Positions 23,005-31,142 of a DNA stretch of 64,000 bases are shown here, piece by piece. This stretch comes from Chara braunii (taxonomy: Eukaryota > Streptophyta > Charophyceae > Charales > Characeae). The notes under the pieces are model-generated. The model was not told where the DNA came from. It saw nothing but the letters and a program-made list of their open reading frames with translations, and did not search any database. Both the position numbers and the translations under genes were made by a program. Each line of letters begins with the position of its first letter. Positions within the stretch are counted from its first letter, which is position 1. The DNA lies in NCBI GenBank assembly GCA_003427395.1, contig BFEA01000147.1, positions 495,108-559,107 on the forward strand, read 5' to 3'.

Positions 23005-23093
23005 NNNNNNNNNNNNNNNNNNNNNNNNNNNNNNNNNNNNNNNNNNNNNNNNNNNNNNNNNNNNNNNNNNNNNNNNNNNNNNNNNNNNNNNNN
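22871..23093. repeat. GA microsatellite in 5' LTR, with assembly gap
   Basis: GA repeats at 22871-22918, a CAGA variant block at 22918-22937, GA again to 23004, then 89 N (23005-23093). The 3' LTR has the same tract at 40041-40181 with its own gap. The assembly breaks here because of the repeat. Confidence 0.93.
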
Positions 23094-24149
23094 AGAGGAG
23101 GAGAGAGGGTACGCGCCTGTATACGGGAGCGAACGGGATCCAAGGAGCACTCGTTTCTCACGGACTCGGGAAGGAGGGAGGAGAAGCGGAGAAGAGCTCC
23201 ATTTGGGAGGCGCGAGGGAAGGGACTTCGCTTGTGGAGGGCGGTCGGACGCGTCATCACACAACAAAGCCGAAGCTACGAGTTGTGCAGCACGGAGTGAA
23301 AGGGAGGACGGCCTCTAGGCGAGAACGAGCGACCTGGTCACGACGGGGAGCGCACCCTGAGAGAGGGAGAAGAAAGGAGTGTCGGGTGGCCGCGCCTGGT
23401 TACGCAGAAGGGGGGGAAGGCTAAGCGGGATAGTTCGTACATCGGCGTCGGCAGAGAAGGAGGGCTCCCGGCCGCGACGCGGCTGTCGAAGCGCGGAGGA
23501 GGGGGGAGCGACAGGAGAAACGAAGGCGGAACGAGGAAGAGGGGACGGAGAGAAAGAGAGAGAGACCTCTCAAGTGGCTGCACGCGCTTTCTTAGAGCCC
23601 TTTCATGCGATCCCCATCCACGAGTTCTCCGAATACAAGGCTAGGACGGAGACGCCCACTACGAGCACTCGGAAGTAACGTCTCCGCTTGACCTCGGCCC
23701 CCGAGCTTGTCTGAGAACTTCGTGGGTGCCAGTTCACTGTTCAGGGGCTCCTCGGTGGAGAGACTCCGCACGAATTCTACCCACCCGCGGGCTCACCCGT
23801 CGAAGCTCATCGATTACGAGCTCGCTGGCTGCAGGGTACTACTTCGCGCTCATCGCTTCGCCAGCTACAGGCTCGCCGACTGCTCGCTCCGGGTATGGGC
23901 CCGTGTCTTGATCGGGACCCAGGCTTTGGGGGAGAAGAGAGAGAGAGAGGGTGAAGGAAAGGAGAGAGAGGCAAGGGGGAAGAGAGAGAGAAACGGAAAG
24001 AAGCGGGAAAGGGAGAGAGACGGGGAAGGGGAGAAAGAGAGAGAGTCGGAAAAGGGAGAGAGGGAGCGAGAAGAGATACTCGAGTTCGAGCTGCGCGTCA
24101 AGGTCTTGCTATCTGGTTCGACCTGGACTGCCTTTTGAGTCCAGTCAGG

Positions 24150-24640
24150 GCGGATTCGGCCCGACCAGTCGGTCGGCTAAACTTGTGTTTTTCGTCGAAT
24201 GTAACTGGTCGAAGGTTCCCACTAAATGCATTCTTTCTCCGTATGCCACTAGTCGGGACTTCATGATAAGCGCTCGCTACTCTTTTGATCCGGTCTAAGC
24301 GGCTACTCTTTTTTTGCTTTCTGTCAGATCAGTTGCTTGGCTAAACTTGTGATTTTCGTCGAATGTAACTGATCGAAGGTTCACACTGAACGCATTCTTT
24401 CTCCGTATGCCACTGGTCGGGACTTCGTGTTAAACGCTCGCTACTCTTTTGATCCGGTCTAAGCGGCTTCGTGGGAAAGGTTCTCCTCTTTTTTTTGCTT
24501 TCAGTTCGATCTGTCGCTTGGCTAGACTTGTTCTTTCGTCGTATGGGACTGGACGCTAATTCACGCAAAGTGCATTCTTTCCTTGTATGCTCCTGGTCGG
24601 GACTTGGTACTAGATGCTCATTACTCTTCGATTCGATCAG
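24150..24640 (+). repeat. Triplicated ~165-180 bp unit in 5' LTR
   Basis: GGCTAAACTTGTG-type starts at about 24174, 24338 and 24519 are each followed by TTCGTCG, CATTCTTTC, a TATGC..CTGGTCGGGACTT stretch and CTACTCTT/TTACTCTT. The third copy is the most diverged. The same triplet is at 41265, 41430 and 41611 in the 3' LTR. It may be a regulatory (enhancer-like) repeat; that is inference. Confidence 0.75.
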
Positions 24641-25101
24641 AGTTGCTTTGCGAGAACCGAACGGCCGCTCGGTTAGCCAGGTCTGTTTTTCATGTGCCTG
24701 ACCCAGAATTCATGTTCCTTTCGAGCAAGCCACCGTACTAAAGCATTTACTACTTCACGAGTCGATCTGAGCAGCCCCTAGGTAACATTTCTTTTAGTCA
24801 CCCGGTCGGGGCTTCGTGCCAGGTGCGGCCCATCTGCGTACCGGTAAAGGCATCAGGTGCGTTGTAGGCACTCGACTGGAGATTCCGATACCGCCTTAAA
24901 AGTTTCCGTCGTGGGATGCGGAACCTGAAAGATCTGAGTTCTTGCTTCTAGGGAAGTGCTGGGGAGCGAGCCCTTTGAGAGTCGGGCTGCGCGGGTAGCA
25001 TAGGTGGGCTCGTCTGAGGGCGTACCGCGCGTACGCAGGTGCGGTTGCGACCACAGGTAGAAACGAGTGGTCGTACGCAGCCTCAGCGAGGGCACTTTAG
25101 C

Positions 25102-25114
25102 TGGGATGAGACGC
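25102..25114 (+). promoter_or_regulatory. Candidate primer-binding site
   Basis: TGGGATGAGACGC sits directly at the end of LTR similarity. By eye it matches 10 of 13 positions of the initiator-Met type (TGGTATCAGAGCC). It could be a decayed initiator-Met site or complementary to another tRNA. Position supports it more than sequence does. Confidence 0.35.
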
Positions 25115-26804
25115 GTCGTTGCCGGGGATGGCTTTCTCCAACGGCCTCAGCCGGCTCGAGGACTGCGGGTGAAGGAGAACCGGGGTGACAGGTAGTGGTG
25201 GGACTTTCTACGGAGTTTCGGCATAAAGATTTCAGTTTTTTTGGCATCGAGTTTTTTCTATATCAGCACTTCTTCTGGTCCTTTCTTCGGCCACGACCTT
25301 CTTCGGGCCTACGCAAGCAATTCACAACGACTTTTTCCTTGGCGGTATTCGGTTTCTTGATTGATATCGGGGTGAGGGTTCTTTTGGGGGGCTTGTTTCG
25401 GTGGGGAAAGGGGTGTTGGGCTTGTTTGGGTGCAAGGGGTTTGGGGGTGTCGGGAACTCTCGATTTTTGCAGGTCCGCTCCGGCCCCGCTTGCGACTTCC
25501 GCCCTTGCTGCTCCAAGACAGTTCAGGTTAGTCTTTGCTGGGGATTGTGACACTTTTAGTATGTTTATTTCTAAAATCCACCAACTAAAAGGGCGAAACA
25601 GTTTGCTTGTGGGGGTTTGAATGAGGGTGAAAAACAACCAAACGGGGGGGAGAAGAGTCGTGAGGGAAAATAGGGTGATAGGGTTTGCACACGGGGGTGA
25701 GAGAATGGACTCAAGGGGGAGAGAGGAAAGGGGGGTTCGAGAGGGTCCGAGAGCGTTATCAATTTGGGATCCAAGGGGGTCGCCAAACATTCTCGACCCG
25801 CACGGGCTGTGGAGGGCACCCGCACGAGGTACAGCTCTCGCACCGGAAAGGGGTCTGCGGGAGGGTTTTGGGTTCTCGGTTCTCGACCCACGAGGGTTGT
25901 GTGCGGGGCCCGCTAGAGACACACCTCCCGCTAGGGAGCGGAGTTCTCAACCGGGGACCGTTCGGGACTTGGGGGTAAGGAGAGTGGTGTTTCGGGTTCC
26001 GGGACTAGGGGGCGAGGAAACCAAAATTGCCGGGGTGAACGAGGGGGATAGGGAGCTGCCTCGGGAAAAAGAAGTGAGCGATACGTGGGGGGCCTTGGAC
26101 GAGGATCGGAGGACAGGTCTTGGGCGGACCGGTGCCTTGCCGATTTCTCGAACTTGGACCTGGGGGATTATTGGGACTATGAAAACGAAATTTGAAAGGG
26201 GGTCAGGAACCACAAGGTGCGTATAAATATCTGCTTAACCTAAGAGACTCTTCCTAAATCTCTGCTTCCCCTCCCTTTTTTTTGGGACCCGATTAAATCC
26301 TTGATTCCAAGAGAGAAAAGAGTCGGTCGGGGGCGAAAAGGGAAGGGAACGAAGTGAGAAGGGTTCACGATGCGAGGAGGAAAATGGGAGGGAGTAGACA
26401 GGCTAGCGATATCTGATCGATAGGTGGATCAAGTCCTGGGACCCGGATGATTCCACGTTTGAGGTGGGCCGAGTAGAGGGGTGGTACCGGATAGGCTAAC
26501 TAGGACTAGGGGTCGGTTCGGTAGGGGACATAGGGCACGGGTGTGTGACTTCGGTCCGACTCCGGAGGAGGGGTTGCCACCCTTCTTCGGGGATAACCAG
26601 TGTTCGCGGCTAATCCTTATACCTGGAAGTGGAAGGACCTCTCAGCGGGGGAGGACAGGAAGGTAGCCGAGTGAGACATCGTTCCTTCTCTGGTCCATTT
26701 GATCCTGCTGGGCTCACATGTATCTTCTTCTTGCAGGGTAAGGATGGTCTCTCGAGTGGCCAAATAGTGAAGGTGACGAAATTCTCTCTCTTTGATTAGG
26801 GTGA
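25115..26804 (+). other. LTR element leader, no convincing gene
   Basis: 1.7 kb between primer-binding site and the first island ORF. An ORF at 25621-26226 (201 codons) is Arg/Gly/Pro-rich. It contains a two-fold peptide repeat (LDPHGLWRAPARGT near 25788, LDPRGLCAGPARDT near 25878). It could be an untranslated leader that happens to be open. The final 90 bp contain two splice-acceptor-like sequences. Confidence 0.5.
26721..26799 (+). promoter_or_regulatory. Splice-acceptor-like sites upstream of the ORF island
   Basis: TATCTTCTTCTTGCAG (26721-26736) and TTCTCTCTCTTTGATTAG (26782-26799) each have a pyrimidine tract ending in AG. The second lies 5 nt before the ATG of the first island ORF. A GTAAGG donor-like string at 26738 lies between them. 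They suggest that a spliced subgenomic RNA could bring the island close to a 5' end. RNA evidence is absent. Confidence 0.35.
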
Positions 26805-27158
26805 ATGAGCCTAGCAACAGTCCCGGAAGGGATTAGCGTAAGAAGCTACGGTGGGGTCGACGTGTGGTGCTATACCTTCCGCCTGTGGACGGGAGACTTT
26901 GATATGGCCATCTATGTAGAAGAGGGGCAAGACCACGGAGAGAATTTCCTCCGCGGATGGGAGGCGGCGGTCAACGACTCCTGTGGGGCTAGAGATGAGT
27001 TGCGAGGGTACGGATTCAGTTACTTTTACTCCTTAGGGTACCGAACTTATCCTAGGGGCAGTCGGCCTGCGTCGGTGATTTCGGATGCTTATCTCGACGG
27101 GTCAGACGGGTGGAGAGTATTAGTCGCGATTATAGAAAAAATAGTGGGGCGCCTATGA
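26805..27158 (+). CDS. Island ORF A1, unknown 117-aa protein
   Basis: First ORF of the island. It begins MSLATVPEGI; distinctive features are VDVWCYTFRLWTGDFD, YVEEGQD and a C-terminal AYLDGSDGWRVLVAIIE. It shares these with A2 (VNVWCCNFYMWTGDFD, YVEEGTD, AYLDGSDGWRVLVAIIE), so the two are tandem paralogues. The last four bases (27155-27158, ATGA) are also the start of A2. No signal peptide, membrane segment or known catalytic motif is visible; it is small, acidic and Trp/Tyr-rich. I do not recognise the family. Conservation between two copies argues it is coding. Confidence 0.65.
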   Translation: MSLATVPEGISVRSYGGVDVWCYTFRLWTGDFDMAIYVEEGQDHGENFLRGWEAAVNDSCGARDELRGYGFSYFYSLGYRTYPRGSRPASVISDAYLDGSDGWRVLVAIIEKIVGRL

Positions 27159-27517
27159 GCTTAGGGGTTCTGGAGTTTGAACCAGCAGGCATTACCGTGG
27201 GAAGCCGTGGGGGTGTAAACGTGTGGTGCTGCAATTTTTACATGTGGACAGGGGACTTCGATATAGCACTTTACGTGGAAGAAGGGACTGACCAAGGGGA
27301 AACCTTCCTAAATATTTGGGAAGAAGCAGTTGGCCATGCTCAGCTAGAGAGGGAGTTGTTAGGGCACTACGGGGTTAGATATTTCTATACGTTGGGGTGT
27401 CGAACCTTCCGGCAAGGGGAGCAACCTGCTTCAGCGATACCGGAGGCATATCTGGATGGGTCAGACGGGTGGAGAGTATTAGTGGCAATCATAGAAGAGA
27501 TTGTGGGGAACTTATGA
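27155..27517 (+). CDS. Island ORF A2, paralogue of A1 (120 aa)
   Basis: It starts at the ATG inside the ATGA overlap with A1 (MSLGVLEF); a longer in-frame start at 27110 would overlap A1 by 49 bp and is less likely. It has the same architecture as A1 over the full length, with conserved Trp, Asp and Gly positions and an identical C-terminal DGSDGWRVLVAIIE. It ends in another ATGA (27514-27517), which opens a third, truncated copy. No function recognised. Confidence 0.65.
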   Translation: MSLGVLEFEPAGITVGSRGGVNVWCCNFYMWTGDFDIALYVEEGTDQGETFLNIWEEAVGHAQLERELLGHYGVRYFYTLGCRTFRQGEQPASAIPEAYLDGSDGWRVLVAIIEEIVGNL

Positions 27518-27588
27518 GTCTAGGGGTTTGAGCCGGCAAGCGTGTTCGGTGGAGATTGTTAGGGAGGTAGTGCAGGGCCAGGAGTTCC
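27514..27588 (+). pseudogene. Remnant of a third A-family copy
   Basis: ATGAGTCTAGGGGTTTGAGC repeats the first codons of A2 (ATGAGCTTAGGGGTTCTGGA) with a small deletion that creates a stop after five codons. About 75 bp of related sequence remain before the next ORF. It shows that the A genes expanded as tandem units including their stop/start overlaps. Confidence 0.55.
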
Positions 27589-28332
27589 ATGGTTAGGATT
27601 GTGGAAGCTGCAGAAGACGGTAGGGTGAAAATTGAGAAGGCTGACCTTCTCAAAGAACGAGAATGCTTTAGTGTCCCCTTGGATCATCGTACAGAGAGGT
27701 ACCTAGTTGAGCGTGAGAGAGGGGTGGAGCTTGAGAAGGGTGTCTTTCTTTGGGCGCGATTCGCCGTAGGCATTTGGGAAGGAGATCAGTGGACCAAGAA
27801 TAGGCCTAGGAACGGAGCGAAGGCCCGGCGAGCGGCAGTTCATGCCGAGGGCACGGTCTATCTAAGTCGAGAGGCGTGGGTTGAGTACGTTACCCACTGG
27901 GCCTTAGGGTGGTATCGGGCGGACCACTGGGAGTTACGCGCAGGGCCTATCCTGAGGCGGATCTTCGAGGAAGTTCCCCTTCGGCATAGCCTGCCTTTAT
28001 GCCTGAGGGTGACTTGCGCCCGGGACAAGGAATACCCTCGTGCCGCGGGTTGCATCCAGGCCATATTTCCTTCTTACGTCTTTAGGAGGGTGTGTGGAGA
28101 GGGGACCGCATACGAGAAAGTCGTGAGGTCCGTAAGGCGCGAGAGAAGGAGGGGGCTGTCTTTTCGCTCGCTCCAGTGGTTTTATTCCTATTGTGTGGAC
28201 AACCCTGTCCCGTACGATGTTAGGGCAGGTCGGATCAGGGAGAGGATCTCTCTTGAGTCGGAGAGAGACCGTGAAGGCGGGCGGGACTACCGATACCAAA
28301 GGGTGTTTGGGGTACGTCAAAAGGTAGAATGA
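27589..28332 (+). CDS. Island ORF B1, unknown 247-aa protein (B family)
   Basis: First of five related ORFs. Three blocks define the family: block 1, hydrophobic-LSREAW (TVYLSREAWVEYV, residues ~89-101); block 2, EYPRAAG (~148-154); block 3, LQWFYSYCVD (~195-204). An upstream VFLWARF (~52-58) is also echoed in B2 and B3. The protein is Arg/Glu-rich, with no signal peptide, membrane helix or recognisable enzyme motif. The stop is followed at once by the ATG of B2 (TGAATG), in the same frame. Function unknown; a structural, RNA-binding or accessory role for the element would be guesswork. Confidence 0.62.
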   Translation: MVRIVEAAEDGRVKIEKADLLKERECFSVPLDHRTERYLVERERGVELEKGVFLWARFAVGIWEGDQWTKNRPRNGAKARRAAVHAEGTVYLSREAWVEYVTHWALGWYRADHWELRAGPILRRIFEEVPLRHSLPLCLRVTCARDKEYPRAAGCIQAIFPSYVFRRVCGEGTAYEKVVRSVRRERRRGLSFRSLQWFYSYCVDNPVPYDVRAGRIRERISLESERDREGGRDYRYQRVFGVRQKVE

Positions 28333-29019
28333 ATGGTTCTATTTGACCGGGGCATCGGTAGGTTCGTTGAGTCCCCTCTATACGAGCGAGGGGTGTGTAG
28401 CTTGGTTCCAAGCAACGGGAGAATCCCCGATTGGAGAAGGTTGGAAGGAGAGGAGATTACGGCTGGAGGTAATTTCGTGTGGATAGAATCGGAAGAGGCT
28501 GAAGAGAGAACGGTTGAGGTGCGGCTTAAAGTCACCTCGGTAATCTTCGTCAAACCGGAGGCCTGGTTGAAGGTTGTTGTACCCCTGGTCTTGGGCCAAG
28601 GGGGTGGGCTGGACTTATTAATAGGAGAGGCTAGAGAAGTCAGAAGGAGGTGGATAAGTGGGGTCCGAAGGGAGTTTGAGTTTGAGGCGTTGGAGGCTGA
28701 GAGGTTCGCTAGGCCAGGAGAACTCCCGAGGGCGAGTTATCTCGTGACCGCGTGGGTCCCAGACTTTGTGTTCTCAAGTAAGAGCGAGGGGAGAGTGGTG
28801 AGACTCCTGGAAAGGGGAAGAAGTTTGGGATTACCCTTTGGTGCCCTGTGGATACTGTACACACATTGTATCGATTAGGGTATCCCCCCACGCAGGAAGC
28901 TATGGGGTGTTTTTAGGAGATTAGGATCCCTGGAGAAACCCTTCGCTCTCTCACCGGAAAGATACCACTGGTGGGTTTTCAAAGCGACGTCGGTAGATGG
29001 TGAGATTTGCGCTCAGTGA
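28333..29019 (+). pseudogene. Island ORF B2 (B family), TAG after block 3
   Basis: It abuts B1. The blocks are VIFVKPEAWLKVV (~70-82), ELPRASY (~130-136) and LWILYTHCID (~172-181). The open part ends at TAG 28876-28878, just after block 3. The same frame continues for ~47 further codons to TGA 29017-29019, and that extension (GIPPRRKLWGVFRRL) aligns with B3 (GVPPRGELSAIFKRL). So the TAG is either a premature stop or a readthrough site; decay is more likely. The extended form overlaps the start of B3 by 23 bp. Confidence 0.6.
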
Positions 29020-29725
29020 GAATGGAGCGGTAGAGGCGATAGAGGTCAGTGACGCAGGCAAAGTCTTGATCCCAGGAGACCCTCACGTGACGCCCTACCG
29101 GATGAGCGTTGAGAAAGGCGGAGTCATCCAAGAATGCGCCTACGTGTGGGTTCGAGCTTGCAGGCTCACCTGGAAAGAAGGAGTGCAAAGAGGAGGTCCG
29201 CCTTACCTCGGACGGTTCCTAGAGATTCGGGCTACGATCTTCCTCAACGAGGACACGTGGACTGAAGTTTGGAGGGGTTTAGTAACGGGCCAAGAGACCC
29301 ATACGGAGTACCGTGAGTCCACAAGGCTGGTGGCGAACAACCTAGTACTGAGTGATGACGAAGAGGGGACCTTCGAGTCGTGGACGCAGGTGTCCTTCGC
29401 CGAACCAGGCGAGGTCCCTCGCACGTCCCGAGTCCTCCACGTGGAGCTGCCCCAATTCCTGACATGCTCCTTCTTAAGAGACCCGGAGGAAAGAGTAGTG
29501 GCGGTACTTAGAGCCGCTCGAGATTCCGAAGTGCGGACAAGAGGGTTGTTATGGCTCTATACGCAGTGTGTGGATGCGGGGGTTCCACCGAGGGGGGAGC
29601 TGTCCGCTATATTCAAGAGATTGAGAGAGTTTGAGGGGGTGCGGGCTCACGTCGTGGACGTCCCATACACCCGCCTCTTTGGGGAAGAACAGATGGCTAA
29701 CCGGCGGGGATACGAAGCTCGATGA
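28997..29725 (+). CDS. Island ORF B3, unknown 242-aa protein (B family)
   Basis: Intact member of the B family. The blocks are TIFLNEDTWTEVW (~80-92), EVPRTSR (~139-145) and LLWLYTQCVD (~184-193), followed by GVPPRGELSAIFKRL as in the B2 extension. An upstream AYVWVRA (~48-54) is the counterpart of VFLWARF in B1. Its final TGA overlaps the ATG of B4 in an ATGA (29722-29725). With B1 and B4 it is one of the undamaged copies and the best query for structure prediction. Function unknown. Confidence 0.65.
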   Translation: MVRFALSENGAVEAIEVSDAGKVLIPGDPHVTPYRMSVEKGGVIQECAYVWVRACRLTWKEGVQRGGPPYLGRFLEIRATIFLNEDTWTEVWRGLVTGQETHTEYRESTRLVANNLVLSDDEEGTFESWTQVSFAEPGEVPRTSRVLHVELPQFLTCSFLRDPEERVVAVLRAARDSEVRTRGLLWLYTQCVDAGVPPRGELSAIFKRLREFEGVRAHVVDVPYTRLFGEEQMANRRGYEAR

Positions 29726-30468
29726 TAAGAGGGGTTCTGATAACTCTTTGGGCCTCAATAGAGCCCGTGAGTGGTGAAGGAGAGGTTGTCCACGTCTCAT
29801 TGCCCAAGGAGAGTCAAAGGGATCCGGCGAGGGACATTCGAAGGGAAGTCGCCGAGATCCGCCGAGGGAGAGCATTCATTCGGTTGATAATAAGCAGCGG
29901 AGAGGGGTTGGTGGTCGGAGAGGCCACAGTGTTCCTTTCTAAGGAGGGGTTTCTGGAGGCAGTCCGCAACTTGAAATTAAGGGAGGACCCACTTGTAGAT
30001 GCACCGACAATTCAAGAGCGTTTAGAAAAGCTTGTGGAGGAAGCGAGTCCTCGAGAGGAGTACCCTAGGGTCTACGGAGTGACCTACGCAGGTTGGAAAG
30101 AAATACCTCGGTTTTTCGACAGTGACCCCGTCGGAGTCCCTCGATTCATTCTTGAGCGGATTTATCCCTCAGAAGCGGTCCGGAAGGCGGTGGGACGTAG
30201 GATCGCGATCCTGAGCCAATTTCGGTTCACAAGGTCAGACCTACATTCCCTATTGACCTGGTGCCTTCAAAGTCCATACGAGGATAATTGGTCATCACTA
30301 GAGGGCCTGGGCTACGCCTTTGAGGGTTGGGGCCAACACGTAAGGGTCTCGACCATCACCTGGAGATACTTAGGCAAAATCTGTGAGGCAGGATTAGAAG
30401 GATTAGACCCCTCGGATCTCATACGGATAGCGATAGCATGCCGACGGAGGAATTGGAAGCATAAGTGA
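29722..30468 (+). CDS. Island ORF B4, unknown 248-aa protein (B family, divergent)
   Basis: It starts in the ATGA overlap with B3. The blocks are TVFLSKEGFLEAV (~69-81), EYPRVYG (~113-119) and LHSLLTWCLQ (~174-183), more divergent than B1-B3. It has a longer C-terminal tail ending in basic CRRRNWKHK. The last 8 bp overlap the presumed start of ORF C. No catalytic motif, transmembrane segment or signal peptide seen. Membership rests on order of blocks, length and location. Confidence 0.6.
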   Translation: MIRGVLITLWASIEPVSGEGEVVHVSLPKESQRDPARDIRREVAEIRRGRAFIRLIISSGEGLVVGEATVFLSKEGFLEAVRNLKLREDPLVDAPTIQERLEKLVEEASPREEYPRVYGVTYAGWKEIPRFFDSDPVGVPRFILERIYPSEAVRKAVGRRIAILSQFRFTRSDLHSLLTWCLQSPYEDNWSSLEGLGYAFEGWGQHVRVSTITWRYLGKICEAGLEGLDPSDLIRIAIACRRRNWKHK

Positions 30469-30661
30469 GCCCGACATCGGTGAACTGGTCGATTTAGAAA
30501 GGGTTAGGGCAGAGTTATACCGGATACTGGCCCTTTGCTGGGAAGAGGAAAGGAGGGCGAGGCCAGGAGCCTTACGGAGGATCAAGTTGTTAGAGACTAC
30601 CGTGATCGAAGTACTAGATGACTTAAAAGAGGAGCTACTCTCTGCGAGAGGAGAGACATGA
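30461..30661 (+). pseudogene. Island ORF C, 66-codon helical ORF with lost start codon
   Basis: This frame of 66 codons plus TGA fills the gap between B4 and D but has no ATG. Its first codon at the expected stop/start position is ATA (ATAAGTGAG). An ATG there would give the same kind of overlap as at the other junctions, so an ATG-to-ATA (G to A) change is inferred. The protein is charged and probably helical (VRAELYRILALCWEEE, IKLLETTVIEVLDDLKEE). It ends in ATGA (30658-30661), which starts D. Too short to assign a family. Confidence 0.45.
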
Positions 30662-31134
30662 GAGCCACCTACACCTCGAGCTCGATCGATTGGGAGTTGG
30701 AGACAAGGGACGACGGCCCCGAAGTCGAGATAGTAAGAGTAGCGGAGCTTGGCCCAGGCCTTGGAGAGGACCAGGTACTAAGAGCCAAGAAGAGCTTCCT
30801 CGTCGAGGTCTGCCGACTGGGCCTGTGGAAAAGGAGGTCCTGGACTACCTTAGCGAGGTTCTCGATCGCTATTAGGGGGGCAAGAAGAGTGGGGTTCTCT
30901 AGAATGTGGAGAGAGCCCCTGTCAGAGGTCGAAGGAAGGTTTGAGGAGGACTCTAGGTGGCTTGGAAACCTACTCGAGGCCAGGGTGCACCTAGTGGAGG
31001 CGCGTTTTTGGGATAGGTCGGGTGAGTACGAGCAGGCATTACGATGAACGATACTCGAGCAGGGCGAAGGCTCTCGAGAAAGGTGTAAGGACTCGCTCGT
31101 CGAGGCGGCGGAGAGATTGGCTCGGGTAGAGTAA
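30658..31134 (+). pseudogene. Island ORF D, unknown, interrupted by one TGA
   Basis: It starts in the ATGA overlap with ORF C and is open for 129 codons to TGA 31045-31047. The same frame then stays coding-like for ~28 codons (CKDSLVEAAERLARVE) to TAA 31132-31134, only 8 bp before the probable start of B5. The sequence has Arg/Glu-rich helices (LLEARVHLVEARFWD) and does not carry the B-family blocks. The tight spacing suggests that the TAA is the original end. No function recognised. Confidence 0.48.
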
Positions 31135-31142
31135 GCCGGCCA

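Larger units (their letters stand above)
21575..25101 (+). repeat. 5' LTR
   Basis: About 3.5 kb, starting TGTCGG, repeated at 38720-42175. Similarity ends at CACTTTAGC (25093-25101) in this copy, whereas the 3' LTR continues CAGACA before the target-site duplication. The last six bases here are therefore deleted or diverged. The LTR contains a TATA-like box, a GA microsatellite with an assembly gap, a GA-rich stretch (23935-24075) and a triplicated ~165-bp unit. Its long ORFs (RERERE-type) are compositional. Confidence 0.88.

Noticed and set aside
22681-23424. ORFs with RERERE or SLSLSL in the 5' LTR (and 39710-40515 in the 3' LTR)
   Set aside because: They translate the GA microsatellite and an N gap; both LTR copies show it in several frames.
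27858-28599. Antisense ORFs across the B-family genes
   Set aside because: Short, not conserved between B copies, and explained by codon bias of the sense frames.
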